Source: Streptomyces sp. NRRL S-244 (GTDB taxonomy: Bacteria; Actinomycetota; Actinomycetes; Streptomycetales; Streptomycetaceae). From it: DNA of 64,000 nt. Made by a program: the position numbers and the translations under genes. The notes beneath the pieces were generated by a model. That model was given only the letters and a program-made list of their open reading frames with translations. It had not been told where the DNA came from and ran no database searches. The stretch spans positions 124,001-188,000 of the forward strand of contig NZ_JOCX01000012.1 of NCBI RefSeq assembly GCF_000717915.1, written 5' to 3'. Shown here one piece after another: positions 23,883 to 31,986 of the stretch (position 1 is the stretch's first letter; every line of letters starts with the position of its first letter).

Positions 23883-25507
23883 GCCGCGTCCGCCTCCATC
23901 GCCACCGACTTCGCCCAGCGGTAGTCCGCCTTGCCGCTCGGCGAGCGCTGGATGGCCGGTGTCACGACCAGCTGGCGCGGGATCTTGTACCCCGCCAGCC
24001 TGGTCCGGCAGTGCCGCTGTATCTCGTCCAGGCTCGGCTCGGGCGCGCCCGTCCGCAGCTGCACCACCGCCGCCACGTGGCTGCCCCACTTCGCGTCCGG
24101 CACCCCGGCGACCAGGGCGTCGTACACGTCCGGATGGGACTTCAGCGCCTGCTCGACCTCCTCCGGATAGACCTTCTCGCCGCCCGTGTTGATGCACTGC
24201 GAGCCGCGCCCGAGGACCGTGACGATTCCCTCCTCGTCCACCGTCGCCATGTCCCCGAGCAGCACCCATCGCTCGGAGCCCTTCTGGAAGAAGGTCTCGG
24301 CGGTCTTCGCCGCGTCGTTGTAGTAGCCGAGCGGGACGTGACCGCGCTGCGCGAGCCGCCCCGGTACGCCCACCGGCACCGGCTCGTGCGTCACCGGGTC
24401 CACCACCTGCGTACGGTCGTTGACCACGAGCCGGAAGCCCTTCTCGGGGCCGGAGTCGTCGGCCGCCCTGCCGTTCGACCCGGACTCCGAGGACCCGAAG
24501 TTGTTCAGCAGCATCACGTTCGGCACCAGCCGCTGGAACTCGGCCCGCACCGTCTCCGACATGATCGCCCCGGACGAGGAGACGCTGAACAGCGAGGACA
24601 GGTCGGTCCCCTCGAGCGGGCCCTTCAGGGCGTCGATGAGCGGCCGGAGCATCGCGTCGCCCACCAGCGAGACGCTCGACACCTTCTCCTTCTCGATCGT
24701 GCGGAGCACCTCCTCCGGCGCGTACTTGCGGTGGATGACCACCCGCTGCCCGTAGTTGAAGGCGATGAACGAGGTCAGCGTCGAGGTGCCGTGCATCAGC
24801 GGGGGAGCCGGGAAGAAGGTGAGGCCGGCGCCCTTCGACGCGACCCGCTCGGCGAGCTCCTCGGGCCGCTTCACCGGCTCGCCCGAGGGTTCGCCGCCGA
24901 AGAGCCCCGCGAAGAACAGGTCTTCCGCACGCCACATGACGCCCTTGGGCATGCCGGTGGTGCCGCCCGTGTAGATGATGAACAGGTCGTCGGGGGAGCG
25001 GGGCGCGAAACCGCGTGCGGGTGAGCCGGACGCCTCCGCGTCCGCGTACGCGACCGGCGCGATCGAGGGCTCCGGGGCGCCCTCGGGGGCGGCCCCGACG
25101 CGGATCAGGTGGCGCAGCTTCGCCGTCTGCGGGAGGGCGGCGGCCACGCGCCCGGTGAACTCGCCCTCGAAGACGAGCGCGGCGAGGTCGGCGTCGTTGT
25201 AGAGGTAGACCAGCTCCTCCTCCACGTACCGGTAGTTGACGTTCACCGGTACGAGGCGGGCCTTGAGGCAGGCCAGGACGGTCTGGAGGTACTCGATGCC
25301 GTTGTAGAGGTGCAGTCCCAGGTGCTCGCCGGCCGTCAAGCCGCTGTCCAGCAGGTGGTGCGCGATGCGGTTCGCCGCGGTGTCCAGCTCCGCGTACGTG
25401 AGGCGGCGCTCGGCGCCGGTGCCGGGGTGGTCCACGTACACGAGGGCCTCGCGGTCCGGAACCACGTCGACGACCGACTCGAACAGGTCGGCAAGGTTGT
25501 ACTCCAC
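23876..25507 (-). CDS. Acyl-CoA synthetase, FadD19/steroid side-chain type
   Basis: 543 aa. AMP-forming ligase with IIYTGGTTGMPKGVMWRAEDLFF (P-loop about residues 176-189), which is the wording typical of mycobacterial FadD19/FadD17-type steroid acyl-CoA ligases rather than ordinary fatty acyl ligases. GSSESGSNG and ATVDEEGIVTVLGRGSQCINTGGEKVYPEEVE form the hinge; SPSGKADYRWAK carries the catalytic Lys. It is divergent from a crotonase gene across a promoter with an operator candidate. Likely activates C24-C26 sterol side-chain acids; the substrate is inferred from motif and context. Confidence 0.88.
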   Translation of the reverse strand: MEYNLADLFESVVDVVPDREALVYVDHPGTGAERRLTYAELDTAANRIAHHLLDSGLTAGEHLGLHLYNGIEYLQTVLACLKARLVPVNVNYRYVEEELVYLYNDADLAALVFEGEFTGRVAAALPQTAKLRHLIRVGAAPEGAPEPSIAPVAYADAEASGSPARGFAPRSPDDLFIIYTGGTTGMPKGVMWRAEDLFFAGLFGGEPSGEPVKRPEELAERVASKGAGLTFFPAPPLMHGTSTLTSFIAFNYGQRVVIHRKYAPEEVLRTIEKEKVSSVSLVGDAMLRPLIDALKGPLEGTDLSSLFSVSSSGAIMSETVRAEFQRLVPNVMLLNNFGSSESGSNGRAADDSGPEKGFRLVVNDRTQVVDPVTHEPVPVGVPGRLAQRGHVPLGYYNDAAKTAETFFQKGSERWVLLGDMATVDEEGIVTVLGRGSQCINTGGEKVYPEEVEQALKSHPDVYDALVAGVPDAKWGSHVAAVVQLRTGAPEPSLDEIQRHCRTRLAGYKIPRQLVVTPAIQRSPSGKADYRWAKSVAMEADAAR

Positions 25508-25616
25508 CGTTCCTCCTCACCCCCGGGGTTTTTCCCGTTGCCGGGCCGTGGCTGTGCGGCCCGCGGCGGTCATTAGAGCGCCGCTCGGCCCAAGTGGGAA
25601 GGGCGCGGCCAAGAAA

Positions 25617-25633
25617 ACTGACTGTGTGTCAGA
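25617..25633. promoter_or_regulatory. Candidate operator, CTGA-N7-TCAGA type (site B)
   Basis: ACTGACTGTGTGTCAGA followed by AAA lies midway between the divergent acyl-CoA ligase (109 bases) and crotonase (64 bases) starts, suited to control both. Confidence 0.65.
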
Positions 25634-25697
25634 AAACTATTGAACTGCACCCGGCCCTCCTGCAACCTGTTCTAGGTCTTGAGACGGGAGGACGGCA

Positions 25698-26498
25698 ATG
25701 GGTGGGACGGAACACCTGACCGTGGAGCGCCACGGCGCCACGCTGGTGCTCACCATGAACCGGCCGGAGGCGAAGAACGCGCTTTCGCTGCCGCTGCTGG
25801 TGGGGCTGTACGACGGCTGGCTGGAGGCGGACGCCGACGACACGATCCGCTCGGTGGTCCTGACGGGCGCGGGCGGGGACTTCTGCGCCGGGATGGACCT
25901 CAAGGCGCTGGCCGGGAAGGGGATGGCGGGCGACCAGTACCGGGACCGCCTCAAGGCCGACCCCGACCTGCACTGGAAGGCGATGCTCCGCCACCACCGG
26001 CCGCGCAAACCCGTGATCGCGGCGGTGGAGGGGTACTGCGTGGCCGGCGGGACCGAGATCCTGCAGGGCACGGACATCCGGGTCGCGGGCGCGGGCGCCA
26101 CCTTCGGACTCTTCGAGGTCAAGCGGGGCCTGTTCCCGATCGGCGGTTCGACCGTACGGCTGCCCCGGCAGATCCCGAGGACGCACGCCCTGGAAATGCT
26201 GCTGACCGGCCGGCCGTACTCGGCGGAGGAAGCGGCGCGGATCGGGCTGGTCGGGCAGGTCGTCCCCGAGGGGACCGCCCTGGCCAAGGCCCTGGAGATC
26301 GCCGAGCAGATCAACGCGTGCGGGCCGCTGGCCGTCGAGGCCGTCAAGGCCTCGGTCTACGAGACCGCCGAGCTGACGGAGACGGAGGGCCTGGCCTCGG
26401 AACTGCTGCGGGGCTGGCCGGTCTTCGACACCGCGGACGCCAAGGAGGGGGCGCGGGCCTTCGCCGAGAAGCGGCCCGCCGTGTACCGGCGGGAGTAG
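25698..26498 (+). CDS. Enoyl-CoA hydratase/crotonase family protein
   Basis: 266 aa. Crotonase fold with MNRPEAKNALS, the oxyanion segment GAGGDFCAGMDLKAL and EGYCVAGGTEIL. Both catalytic-type glutamates, in GGTEIL and in FGLFEVKRGLFP, are conserved, so it should hydrate a 2-enoyl-CoA. GGSTVRLPRQIP follows. GGAGG precedes the ATG. First gene of a likely four-gene operon with the DUF35 and Ltp-type genes, pointing to EchA19-like hydration of a steroid side-chain enoyl-CoA (inference). Confidence 0.9.
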   Translation: MGGTEHLTVERHGATLVLTMNRPEAKNALSLPLLVGLYDGWLEADADDTIRSVVLTGAGGDFCAGMDLKALAGKGMAGDQYRDRLKADPDLHWKAMLRHHRPRKPVIAAVEGYCVAGGTEILQGTDIRVAGAGATFGLFEVKRGLFPIGGSTVRLPRQIPRTHALEMLLTGRPYSAEEAARIGLVGQVVPEGTALAKALEIAEQINACGPLAVEAVKASVYETAELTETEGLASELLRGWPVFDTADAKEGARAFAEKRPAVYRRE

Positions 26499-26574
26499 CC
26501 GCCGGCCGTCCGGAAGTGGCCCCGTGCGTGATCCCCCCAGCCGTTCGGAACTTCAGAACATCGGAGAGACAGCC

Positions 26575-27546
26575 ATGACACCCGCCGCGTCCCCGCCAGA
26601 GGTGCTGCGCGCGCCCCTCGTCGTCGAGTTCCCCTTCACCCGCTCCCTCGGGCCCGTCCAGAGCGCCTTCCTCACCGGGCTGCGCGAGCGCGTCGTCCTC
26701 GGCGTCACGACCGCCGACGGCAAGGTGATGGTCCCGCCCGTCGAGTACGACCCCGTCACCGCGGAGGAGATCCGCGAGCTCGTCGAGGTCGGCGCCACCG
26801 GGACCGTCACCACCTGGGCGTGGAACGGCTCCCCGCGCCCGAACCAGCCCCTCGCCGCCCCCTTCGCCTGGGTCCTGGTCCGCCTCGACGGCGCCGACAC
26901 CGCGATCCTGCACGCCCTCGACGCCCCCGGCCCCGAGGCCGTCCGCACCGGCATGCGGGTACGGATCCGCTGGGCGGACGAGCGCACCGGGGCCATCACC
27001 GACATCGCCTGCTTCGAACCCCACGACCACCCGGAAGCCCCGGAAGCCGCGCAAGCGACCCCGCACGACGGGCAGTTCGCCGACGCCGTCACCGGCATCG
27101 TCGCCGCCGCCCGCCTCGACTACACGTACAGCCCCGGCCGCGCCCAGACCGCGTACATCAACGCCCTCGCCGAGCGGCGGACCGTCGGCGAGCGCTGCCC
27201 CTCCTGCCACAAGGTGTACGTGCCGCCGCGCGGCGCCTGCCCCACCTGCGGCGTGGCCACCACCGACCAGGTCGAGGTCGGCCCGGCCGGCACGGTCACC
27301 ACGTACTGCATCGTCAACATCAAGGCCAAGAACCTGGACATCGAGGTCCCGTACGTCTACGCCCACATCGCCCTCGACGGCGCCGACCTCGCCCTGCACG
27401 GCCGGATCGGCGGCATCCCGTACGACCAGGTCCGCATGGGCCTGCGCGTCGAACCCGTGTGGACCGAGGGCGGCCGCCACCCCGACCACTACCGCCCCAC
27501 CGGCGAGCCGGACGCCGACTACGACGCGTACAAGGAGCTCATCTGA
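26575..27546 (+). CDS. Tandem DUF35 OB-fold protein with one zinc ribbon
   Basis: 323 aa made of two DUF35 (rubredoxin-like ribbon plus OB fold) halves. In the second half the ribbon is intact: ERCPSCHKVYVPPRGACPTCG (first Cys about residue 208, then four Cys in all), followed by the OB fold with GTVTTYCIVNIK. In the first half the ribbon position (VVLGVTTADGKVMVPPVEYD) has lost all four cysteines, though the OB fold GATGTVTTWAWNG remains. DUF35 proteins bind thiolase-fold partners and lend an acyl-CoA channel; in sterol degradation the Ltp2 aldolase needs one. Stop and next start overlap as TGATG. Confidence 0.85.
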   Translation: MTPAASPPEVLRAPLVVEFPFTRSLGPVQSAFLTGLRERVVLGVTTADGKVMVPPVEYDPVTAEEIRELVEVGATGTVTTWAWNGSPRPNQPLAAPFAWVLVRLDGADTAILHALDAPGPEAVRTGMRVRIRWADERTGAITDIACFEPHDHPEAPEAAQATPHDGQFADAVTGIVAAARLDYTYSPGRAQTAYINALAERRTVGERCPSCHKVYVPPRGACPTCGVATTDQVEVGPAGTVTTYCIVNIKAKNLDIEVPYVYAHIALDGADLALHGRIGGIPYDQVRMGLRVEPVWTEGGRHPDHYRPTGEPDADYDAYKELI

Positions 27547-28619
27547 TGCCCACGACGAGCAGGTACGCGCGGGACGTGGCCGTCGTGGCCTTCGCGCAGA
27601 GCGACCACCTGCGCCGCAGCGACGAACTCAGCGAAGTCGAGATGGTCATGCCGGTCCTGCACCAGGTGCTCGCCCAGACCGGTCTGAAGGCCGGCGAGAT
27701 CGGCTTCACCTGCTCCGGATCCAGCGACTACCTCGCGGGCCGGGCCTTCTCCTTCACCATGACCCTCGACGGGGTCGGCGCCTGGCCGCCGATCTCCGAG
27801 TCGCACGTCGAGATGGACGGCGCCTGGGCCCTGTACGAGGCCTGGGTCAAGATCCAGACCGGCGAGGCCGACACCGCTCTGGTGTACTCGTACGGGAAGT
27901 CCTCCCCGGGATCCGTACGCGACGTCCTGACCCGGCAGCTCGACCCGTACTACCTCGCTCCGCTCTGGCCCGACTCGGTGGCCCTGGCAGCCCTCCAGGC
28001 CCAGGCGCTGATCGACGCGGGCGAGACCGACGAGGGCGCCCTCGCGGCCATCGGCGCCCGCAGCCGGACCGCCGCCGGGGCCAACCCGCACGCCCAGCTG
28101 AGCGGTGGCGCCGTCCCGCAGGGCGACTACCAGGTCCGGCTGCTGCGTACGGGGGACTGCCCGCCCATCGGCGACGGCGCGGCGGCCGTCGTCCTCGCCG
28201 CGGGCGACACCGCGCGGCGGCTGTGCGCGCGCCCCGCCTGGATCACCGGCATCGACCACCGCATCGAGGCGCACGGCCTGGGCCTGCGCGACCTCACCGA
28301 CTCCCCGTCCACCCGGATCGCCGCCGAGCACGCGGGCGTGTTCGACGCCCCGGTGGACACCGCCGAACTGCACGCGCCGTTCTCCTCCCAGGAGGTCGTG
28401 CTCCGCAAGGCACTGGGACTCGGCGGGGACGACGTCGTCGTCAACCCCTCCGGCGGGGCGCTCGCCGCGAACCCGGTCATGGCCGCCGGCCTCATCCGGA
28501 TCGGCGAGGCGGCCGCCCGGATCCACCGCGGCGAGTCCGACCGGGCCGTCGCGCACGCCACCTCCGGCCCCTGCCTCCAGCAGAACCTGGTCGCCGTCCT
28601 GGAAGGGGAACCCGCATGA
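27546..28619 (+). CDS. Thiolase-fold lipid-transfer-like protein (Ltp3/Ltp4 type)
   Basis: 357 aa, thiolase/SCP-x thiolase-like fold without an SCP2 domain. FTCSGSSDYLAG (about residues 54-65) is the position of the usual thiolase nucleophile and contains a Cys; GDGAAAVVLA and NPSGGALAANPVMAAGLIRIGEA match the C-terminal half; HATSGPCLQQN ends the fold. It sits between the DUF35 gene and a second thiolase-fold gene with overlapping starts (TGATG, then ATGA), so the three are translationally coupled. Probably a subunit or beta-oxidation thiolase in side-chain breakdown. Confidence 0.82.
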   Translation: MPTTSRYARDVAVVAFAQSDHLRRSDELSEVEMVMPVLHQVLAQTGLKAGEIGFTCSGSSDYLAGRAFSFTMTLDGVGAWPPISESHVEMDGAWALYEAWVKIQTGEADTALVYSYGKSSPGSVRDVLTRQLDPYYLAPLWPDSVALAALQAQALIDAGETDEGALAAIGARSRTAAGANPHAQLSGGAVPQGDYQVRLLRTGDCPPIGDGAAAVVLAAGDTARRLCARPAWITGIDHRIEAHGLGLRDLTDSPSTRIAAEHAGVFDAPVDTAELHAPFSSQEVVLRKALGLGGDDVVVNPSGGALAANPVMAAGLIRIGEAAARIHRGESDRAVAHATSGPCLQQNLVAVLEGEPA

Positions 28620-29791
28620 CGCGTACGGGAAAGGAGCCGGTCGCCGTCGTCGGCATCGGCCAGACCAAGCACGTCGCCGCCCGCCACGACGTCTCCATCG
28701 CGGGGCTCGTGCGCGAGGCCGCGGTGCGCGCCCTCGCCGACGCCGAGCTGACCTGGGCGGACATCGACGCGGTCGTCATCGGCAAGGCCCCCGACTTCTT
28801 CGAGGGCGTGATGATGCCGGAGCTGTACCTGGCGGACGCCCTCGGGGCGGTCGGCAAGCCCATGCTCCGCGTCCACACGGCCGGTTCGGTCGGCGGCTCC
28901 ACCGCCCTCGTCGCCTCCAACCTCGTCGCCGCCAGGGTCCACCGCACCGTCCTGACCCTGGCGTTCGAGAAGCAGTCCGAGTCCAATGCCATGTGGGGCC
29001 TGTCGCTGCCCGTTCCCTTCCAGCAGCCGCTGCTGGCGGGGGCGGGCGGGTTCTTCGCCCCGCACGTGCGCGCGTACATGCGGCGCACGGGCGCGCCCGA
29101 CGCGGTCGGCTCGCTCGTCGCGTACAAGGACCGCCGCAACGCGCTGAAGAACCCGTACGCGCACCTGCACGAGCACGACATCACCCTGGAGAAGGTCCAG
29201 GCCTCGCCGATGCTCTGGGACCCGATCCGGTACTCCGAGACCTGCCCCTCCTCCGACGGGGCCTGCGCGATGGTCCTCACCGACCGTGCGGGCGCGGCCC
29301 GTTCGCCGCGGCCGCCGGCCTGGGTGCACGGCGGGGCGATGCGCAGTGAGCCGACGCTCTTCGCGGGCAAGGACTTCGTTTCGCCGCAGGCGGGCAAGGA
29401 CTGCGCGGCCGACGTCTACCGGCAGGCCGGGATCACCGATCCGCGGCGGGAGATCGACGCGGTGGAGATGTACGTGCCGTTCTCCTGGTACGAGCCGATG
29501 TGGCTGGAGAACCTCGGCTTCGCGGAGGAGGGGGAGGGCTGGAAGCTCACCGAGGCCGGGGTCACCGAACTCGACGGCGACCTCCCGGTGAACCCCTCGG
29601 GCGGGGTGCTGTCCACCAACCCGATCGGCGCCTCCGGCATGATCCGCTTCGCGGAGGCGGCGCTCCAGGTCCGCGGCCGGGCCGGCGAACACCAGGTCCC
29701 GGACGCCCGCCGGGCCATGGGCCACGCCTACGGCGGCGGCGCGCAGTTCTTCGCGATGTGGCTGGTGGGAGCCGAACCGCCCGCCTCCTGA
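28616..29791 (+). CDS. Thiolase-fold protein, Ltp2-type aldolase candidate
   Basis: 391 aa. Thiolase fold, but the position of the catalytic Cys reads HTAGSVGGS (about residues 88-96), without a Cys, and the C-terminal CxGGGxG of true thiolases is GHAYGGGAQ (about 368-376), with Tyr instead of Cys. This pattern is like Ltp2, the retro-aldolase that with DUF35 releases propionyl-CoA from C24-branched sterol side chains. The ATG overlaps the preceding stop (ATGA), coupling it to its likely partners. Aldolase activity is inferred. Confidence 0.82.
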   Translation: MTRTGKEPVAVVGIGQTKHVAARHDVSIAGLVREAAVRALADAELTWADIDAVVIGKAPDFFEGVMMPELYLADALGAVGKPMLRVHTAGSVGGSTALVASNLVAARVHRTVLTLAFEKQSESNAMWGLSLPVPFQQPLLAGAGGFFAPHVRAYMRRTGAPDAVGSLVAYKDRRNALKNPYAHLHEHDITLEKVQASPMLWDPIRYSETCPSSDGACAMVLTDRAGAARSPRPPAWVHGGAMRSEPTLFAGKDFVSPQAGKDCAADVYRQAGITDPRREIDAVEMYVPFSWYEPMWLENLGFAEEGEGWKLTEAGVTELDGDLPVNPSGGVLSTNPIGASGMIRFAEAALQVRGRAGEHQVPDARRAMGHAYGGGAQFFAMWLVGAEPPAS

Positions 29792-29931
29792 ACGGACTCG
29801 GGCCGCGGGGCGGGCGCGCGGTGTGGTGCCGGACCGGCCACGGGTGACGCACCGTGGCCTGTGCGGCACCCGCTGCGATGGTTACTCTGGCCCCCGGACG
29901 ACGTACCGGGAGTACCGGGAGGAGCACGCAC

Positions 29932-30174
29932 GTGGCCGAGAGCATGACTTCACAGCCCCTGGCAGCCGGCTGGGACAAGCCGGACCTCGATCTCAGCGGG
30001 GCGGACTGGCAGTCGACCAGCCGGGGAGCGGGCGACGTCCAGATCGCCTTCGTCGAAGGGTTCATCGCGATGCGCAACAGCGAGCGCCCCGAGAGCCCCT
30101 CGCTGATCTTCGCGCCCGACGAGTGGCGCAAGTTCGTACTGGGCGCGAGGGGTGGCGAGTTCGACCTGACGTAG
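29932..30174 (+). CDS. DUF397 domain protein
   Basis: 80 aa. DUF397 core: DLSGADWQSTSRGAGDVQIAFVEGFIAMRNSERPESPSLIFAPDEWRKFVLGARGGEFD. Such proteins usually pair with an XRE helix-turn-helix regulator gene and act as its antagonist, but no such gene is adjacent, so this is an orphan copy. GTG 29932 has GGAGG nine bases upstream; an ATG four codons later is possible. Confidence 0.85.
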   Translation: MAESMTSQPLAAGWDKPDLDLSGADWQSTSRGAGDVQIAFVEGFIAMRNSERPESPSLIFAPDEWRKFVLGARGGEFDLT

Positions 30175-30196
30175 CCGGCGCGCGGAGTCCCCGGAT

Positions 30197-31429
30197 CTAC
30201 GGGAGCGGGGGCCGGGAGTCCTGCTGAGGCGTCGGCGGTGGCGGCGGTGGCGGTGGCGGTGGCGGCGGGAGCCGCTCCACCACCACCCGCGGCCACGCCG
30301 CCGCCAGCACCAGCAGCCACACCAGCTGTACGGCCGCGGCCTCCCGGGCCACCGCCCCCGCCACCAGTACGGCGGCCAGCGAAGGCCCCACCAGCAGCAG
30401 CACCTCCCGCGTCGCGCGGCCCGAGGCGGCCGCCGCCACCCCCGCGATGGCCAGGTACACCGCGGTGCTCCCGCACAACAGCCAGCGCACCGACCCGGGA
30501 ACCGGGTGGTCCGTGTACTCCACCGCGTTGCCGAGCGCCGCCGCCAGCGCAGCCACCGAGCCCGCGACGAAGCAGTGCAGCGGCAGGACCAGCCGTACCG
30601 GAAGGACGTCCCACGCCAGCAGCGGCACCCCGTCCGCCCCGTGCCGCAGCGACAGCGACCACAGCAGGAGCAGCAGCAGGAACGCGCCGATGCCGACCCC
30701 GTACAGCGCCGCGTCCCACTCCACCTGCGAGGCGGCGGCCACCACCTGGGCCACCGCCTCGCCCAGCACGATCAGCAGGAACAGGCCCAGCCGCTCCCCG
30801 AGGTGCGGCGCGTCCATCAGCGCCGCCACCGGCCTGGGCGCGGCCCGCCTCCGGCGCGCCGCCCCGTGCGCGTACTGCGCGTTCACCCGGACGGCCAGGC
30901 TCGCGCCGGACACGGAGAACATGACCGCCAGATCGATGGCCAGCCCCAGCGCCCACAGCGCGTACCGGGCCGTCCCGTCGAACCACATCGACACGATCCA
31001 CGGCGTCAGCCCCAGTCCCAGCTGCGTGATCGGCAGGTCCGGCACGTACTCGCCGCGCCGCTCCCACGCCTTGCCCGCCAGTGATCGCACCAGGATGTAG
31101 GCCAGCGCGAACGCCCCGGCCCGGTCCTCCCGTACGCCGTGCACCGAGGCCGCCATCACCGCCATGCCGAACATCCCCGCCAGCACCGTCCACGTGCGCG
31201 CCTGCTCCCCGCTGACGTTCCCGTACACCGTGAACAGCATCCAGCCCGTCCAGAAGGCCAGGAACATCACCACGTACAGCGCCACGTCGTCCCAGCCGGG
31301 GCTGCCGTACAGCAGGTGCGCCAGCTGGGCGACGCCCGCCACCGCCGTCAGATCGAAGAACAGCTCCAGCCAGGAGGCGTGCCGTTCGCCCTCCGCGGGC
31401 GCCGACGCTGCCGGCGCGGAATCGGTCAT
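30197..31429 (-). CDS. LtrA family (low-temperature requirement) membrane protein with polyproline tail
   Basis: 410 aa with about ten to twelve hydrophobic segments. LELFFDLTAVAGVAQLAHLL is the family's first conserved helix, and RLGLFLLIVLGEAVAQVVAA its second signature. The C-terminus is 12 consecutive prolines (30233-30268) encoded by CCG/CCA codons, then TPQQDSRPPLP. Function of the family is unknown. Twelve prolines would stall ribosomes without EF-P. Divergent from the ACT-domain gene, 26 bases between starts. Confidence 0.82.
   Translation of the reverse strand: MTDSAPAASAPAEGERHASWLELFFDLTAVAGVAQLAHLLYGSPGWDDVALYVVMFLAFWTGWMLFTVYGNVSGEQARTWTVLAGMFGMAVMAASVHGVREDRAGAFALAYILVRSLAGKAWERRGEYVPDLPITQLGLGLTPWIVSMWFDGTARYALWALGLAIDLAVMFSVSGASLAVRVNAQYAHGAARRRRAAPRPVAALMDAPHLGERLGLFLLIVLGEAVAQVVAAASQVEWDAALYGVGIGAFLLLLLLWSLSLRHGADGVPLLAWDVLPVRLVLPLHCFVAGSVAALAAALGNAVEYTDHPVPGSVRWLLCGSTAVYLAIAGVAAAASGRATREVLLLVGPSLAAVLVAGAVAREAAAVQLVWLLVLAAAWPRVVVERLPPPPPPPPPPPPTPQQDSRPPLP
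30233..30268 (-). repeat. Simple repeat coding for 12 prolines
   Basis: Twelve consecutive CCG/CCA codons on the minus strand, near the end of the LtrA-like gene; the mix of GGT and GGC on the plus strand suggests slippage. Confidence 0.85.
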
Positions 31430-31455
31430 ACCGGGATGATAGGTAGGGTGGCGGC

Positions 31456-31860
31456 ATGAGCGGCGAGAGCGACCTGAGGAAACTGCTGAGCGGCATGCGC
31501 CCCGAGCTGCACGAGGGGCGGTACGTCTTCTGCACGGTCCCCGGAGCCACGGCGCCCCCGGCCGGGACCACCCCCGTCGCCACCGTCCTGGAGGCCGAGG
31601 GGCTCACCCTCGTCCTGCGCCAGGAGGAAGCCGACGCCGCCGGCCTCGCCTACGACTACACCGCAGGGTGGATCACCCTGCGCATCCACTCCGCCCTCGA
31701 CGCCGTCGGCCTCACCGGAGCCTTCGCCGCCGAGCTCGCCGCGCACGGACTCAGCTGCAACGTCATCGCCGGGTACCACCACGACCACCTCTTCGTGCCC
31801 GCCGAGCGGGCGGCCGAAGCCGTGGCCGTACTGGAAGAACTGGCAAACCGTTCGATGTAA
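31456..31860 (+). CDS. ACT-domain protein
   Basis: 134 aa. Two ACT-like halves: the N-terminal part (RYVFCTVPG, EAEGLTLVLRQEEAD) and the C-terminal GWITLRIHSALDAVGLTGAFAAELAAHGLSCNVIAGYHHDHLFVPAERA, a small-molecule binding regulatory fold seen in a stand-alone family. ATG has a GGTGGCG region just upstream. It is divergent from ltrA. Ligand unknown. Confidence 0.8.
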   Translation: MSGESDLRKLLSGMRPELHEGRYVFCTVPGATAPPAGTTPVATVLEAEGLTLVLRQEEADAAGLAYDYTAGWITLRIHSALDAVGLTGAFAAELAAHGLSCNVIAGYHHDHLFVPAERAAEAVAVLEELANRSM

Positions 31861-31986
31861 TTGAGACACCGGTAAACGGCCCGGACCCCCGATCCCGAAG
31901 ATTCCGATCTTTCTCGGCCGAACGCCTACCCGCGTGCGTGCGCGGGCGTACGCTGATGCCCCGAACCGGCCTGGGGGGTACCAGCC

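Noticed and set aside
29792..29931. XRE regulator expected as partner of the DUF397 gene
   Set aside because: No helix-turn-helix gene is found on either side.
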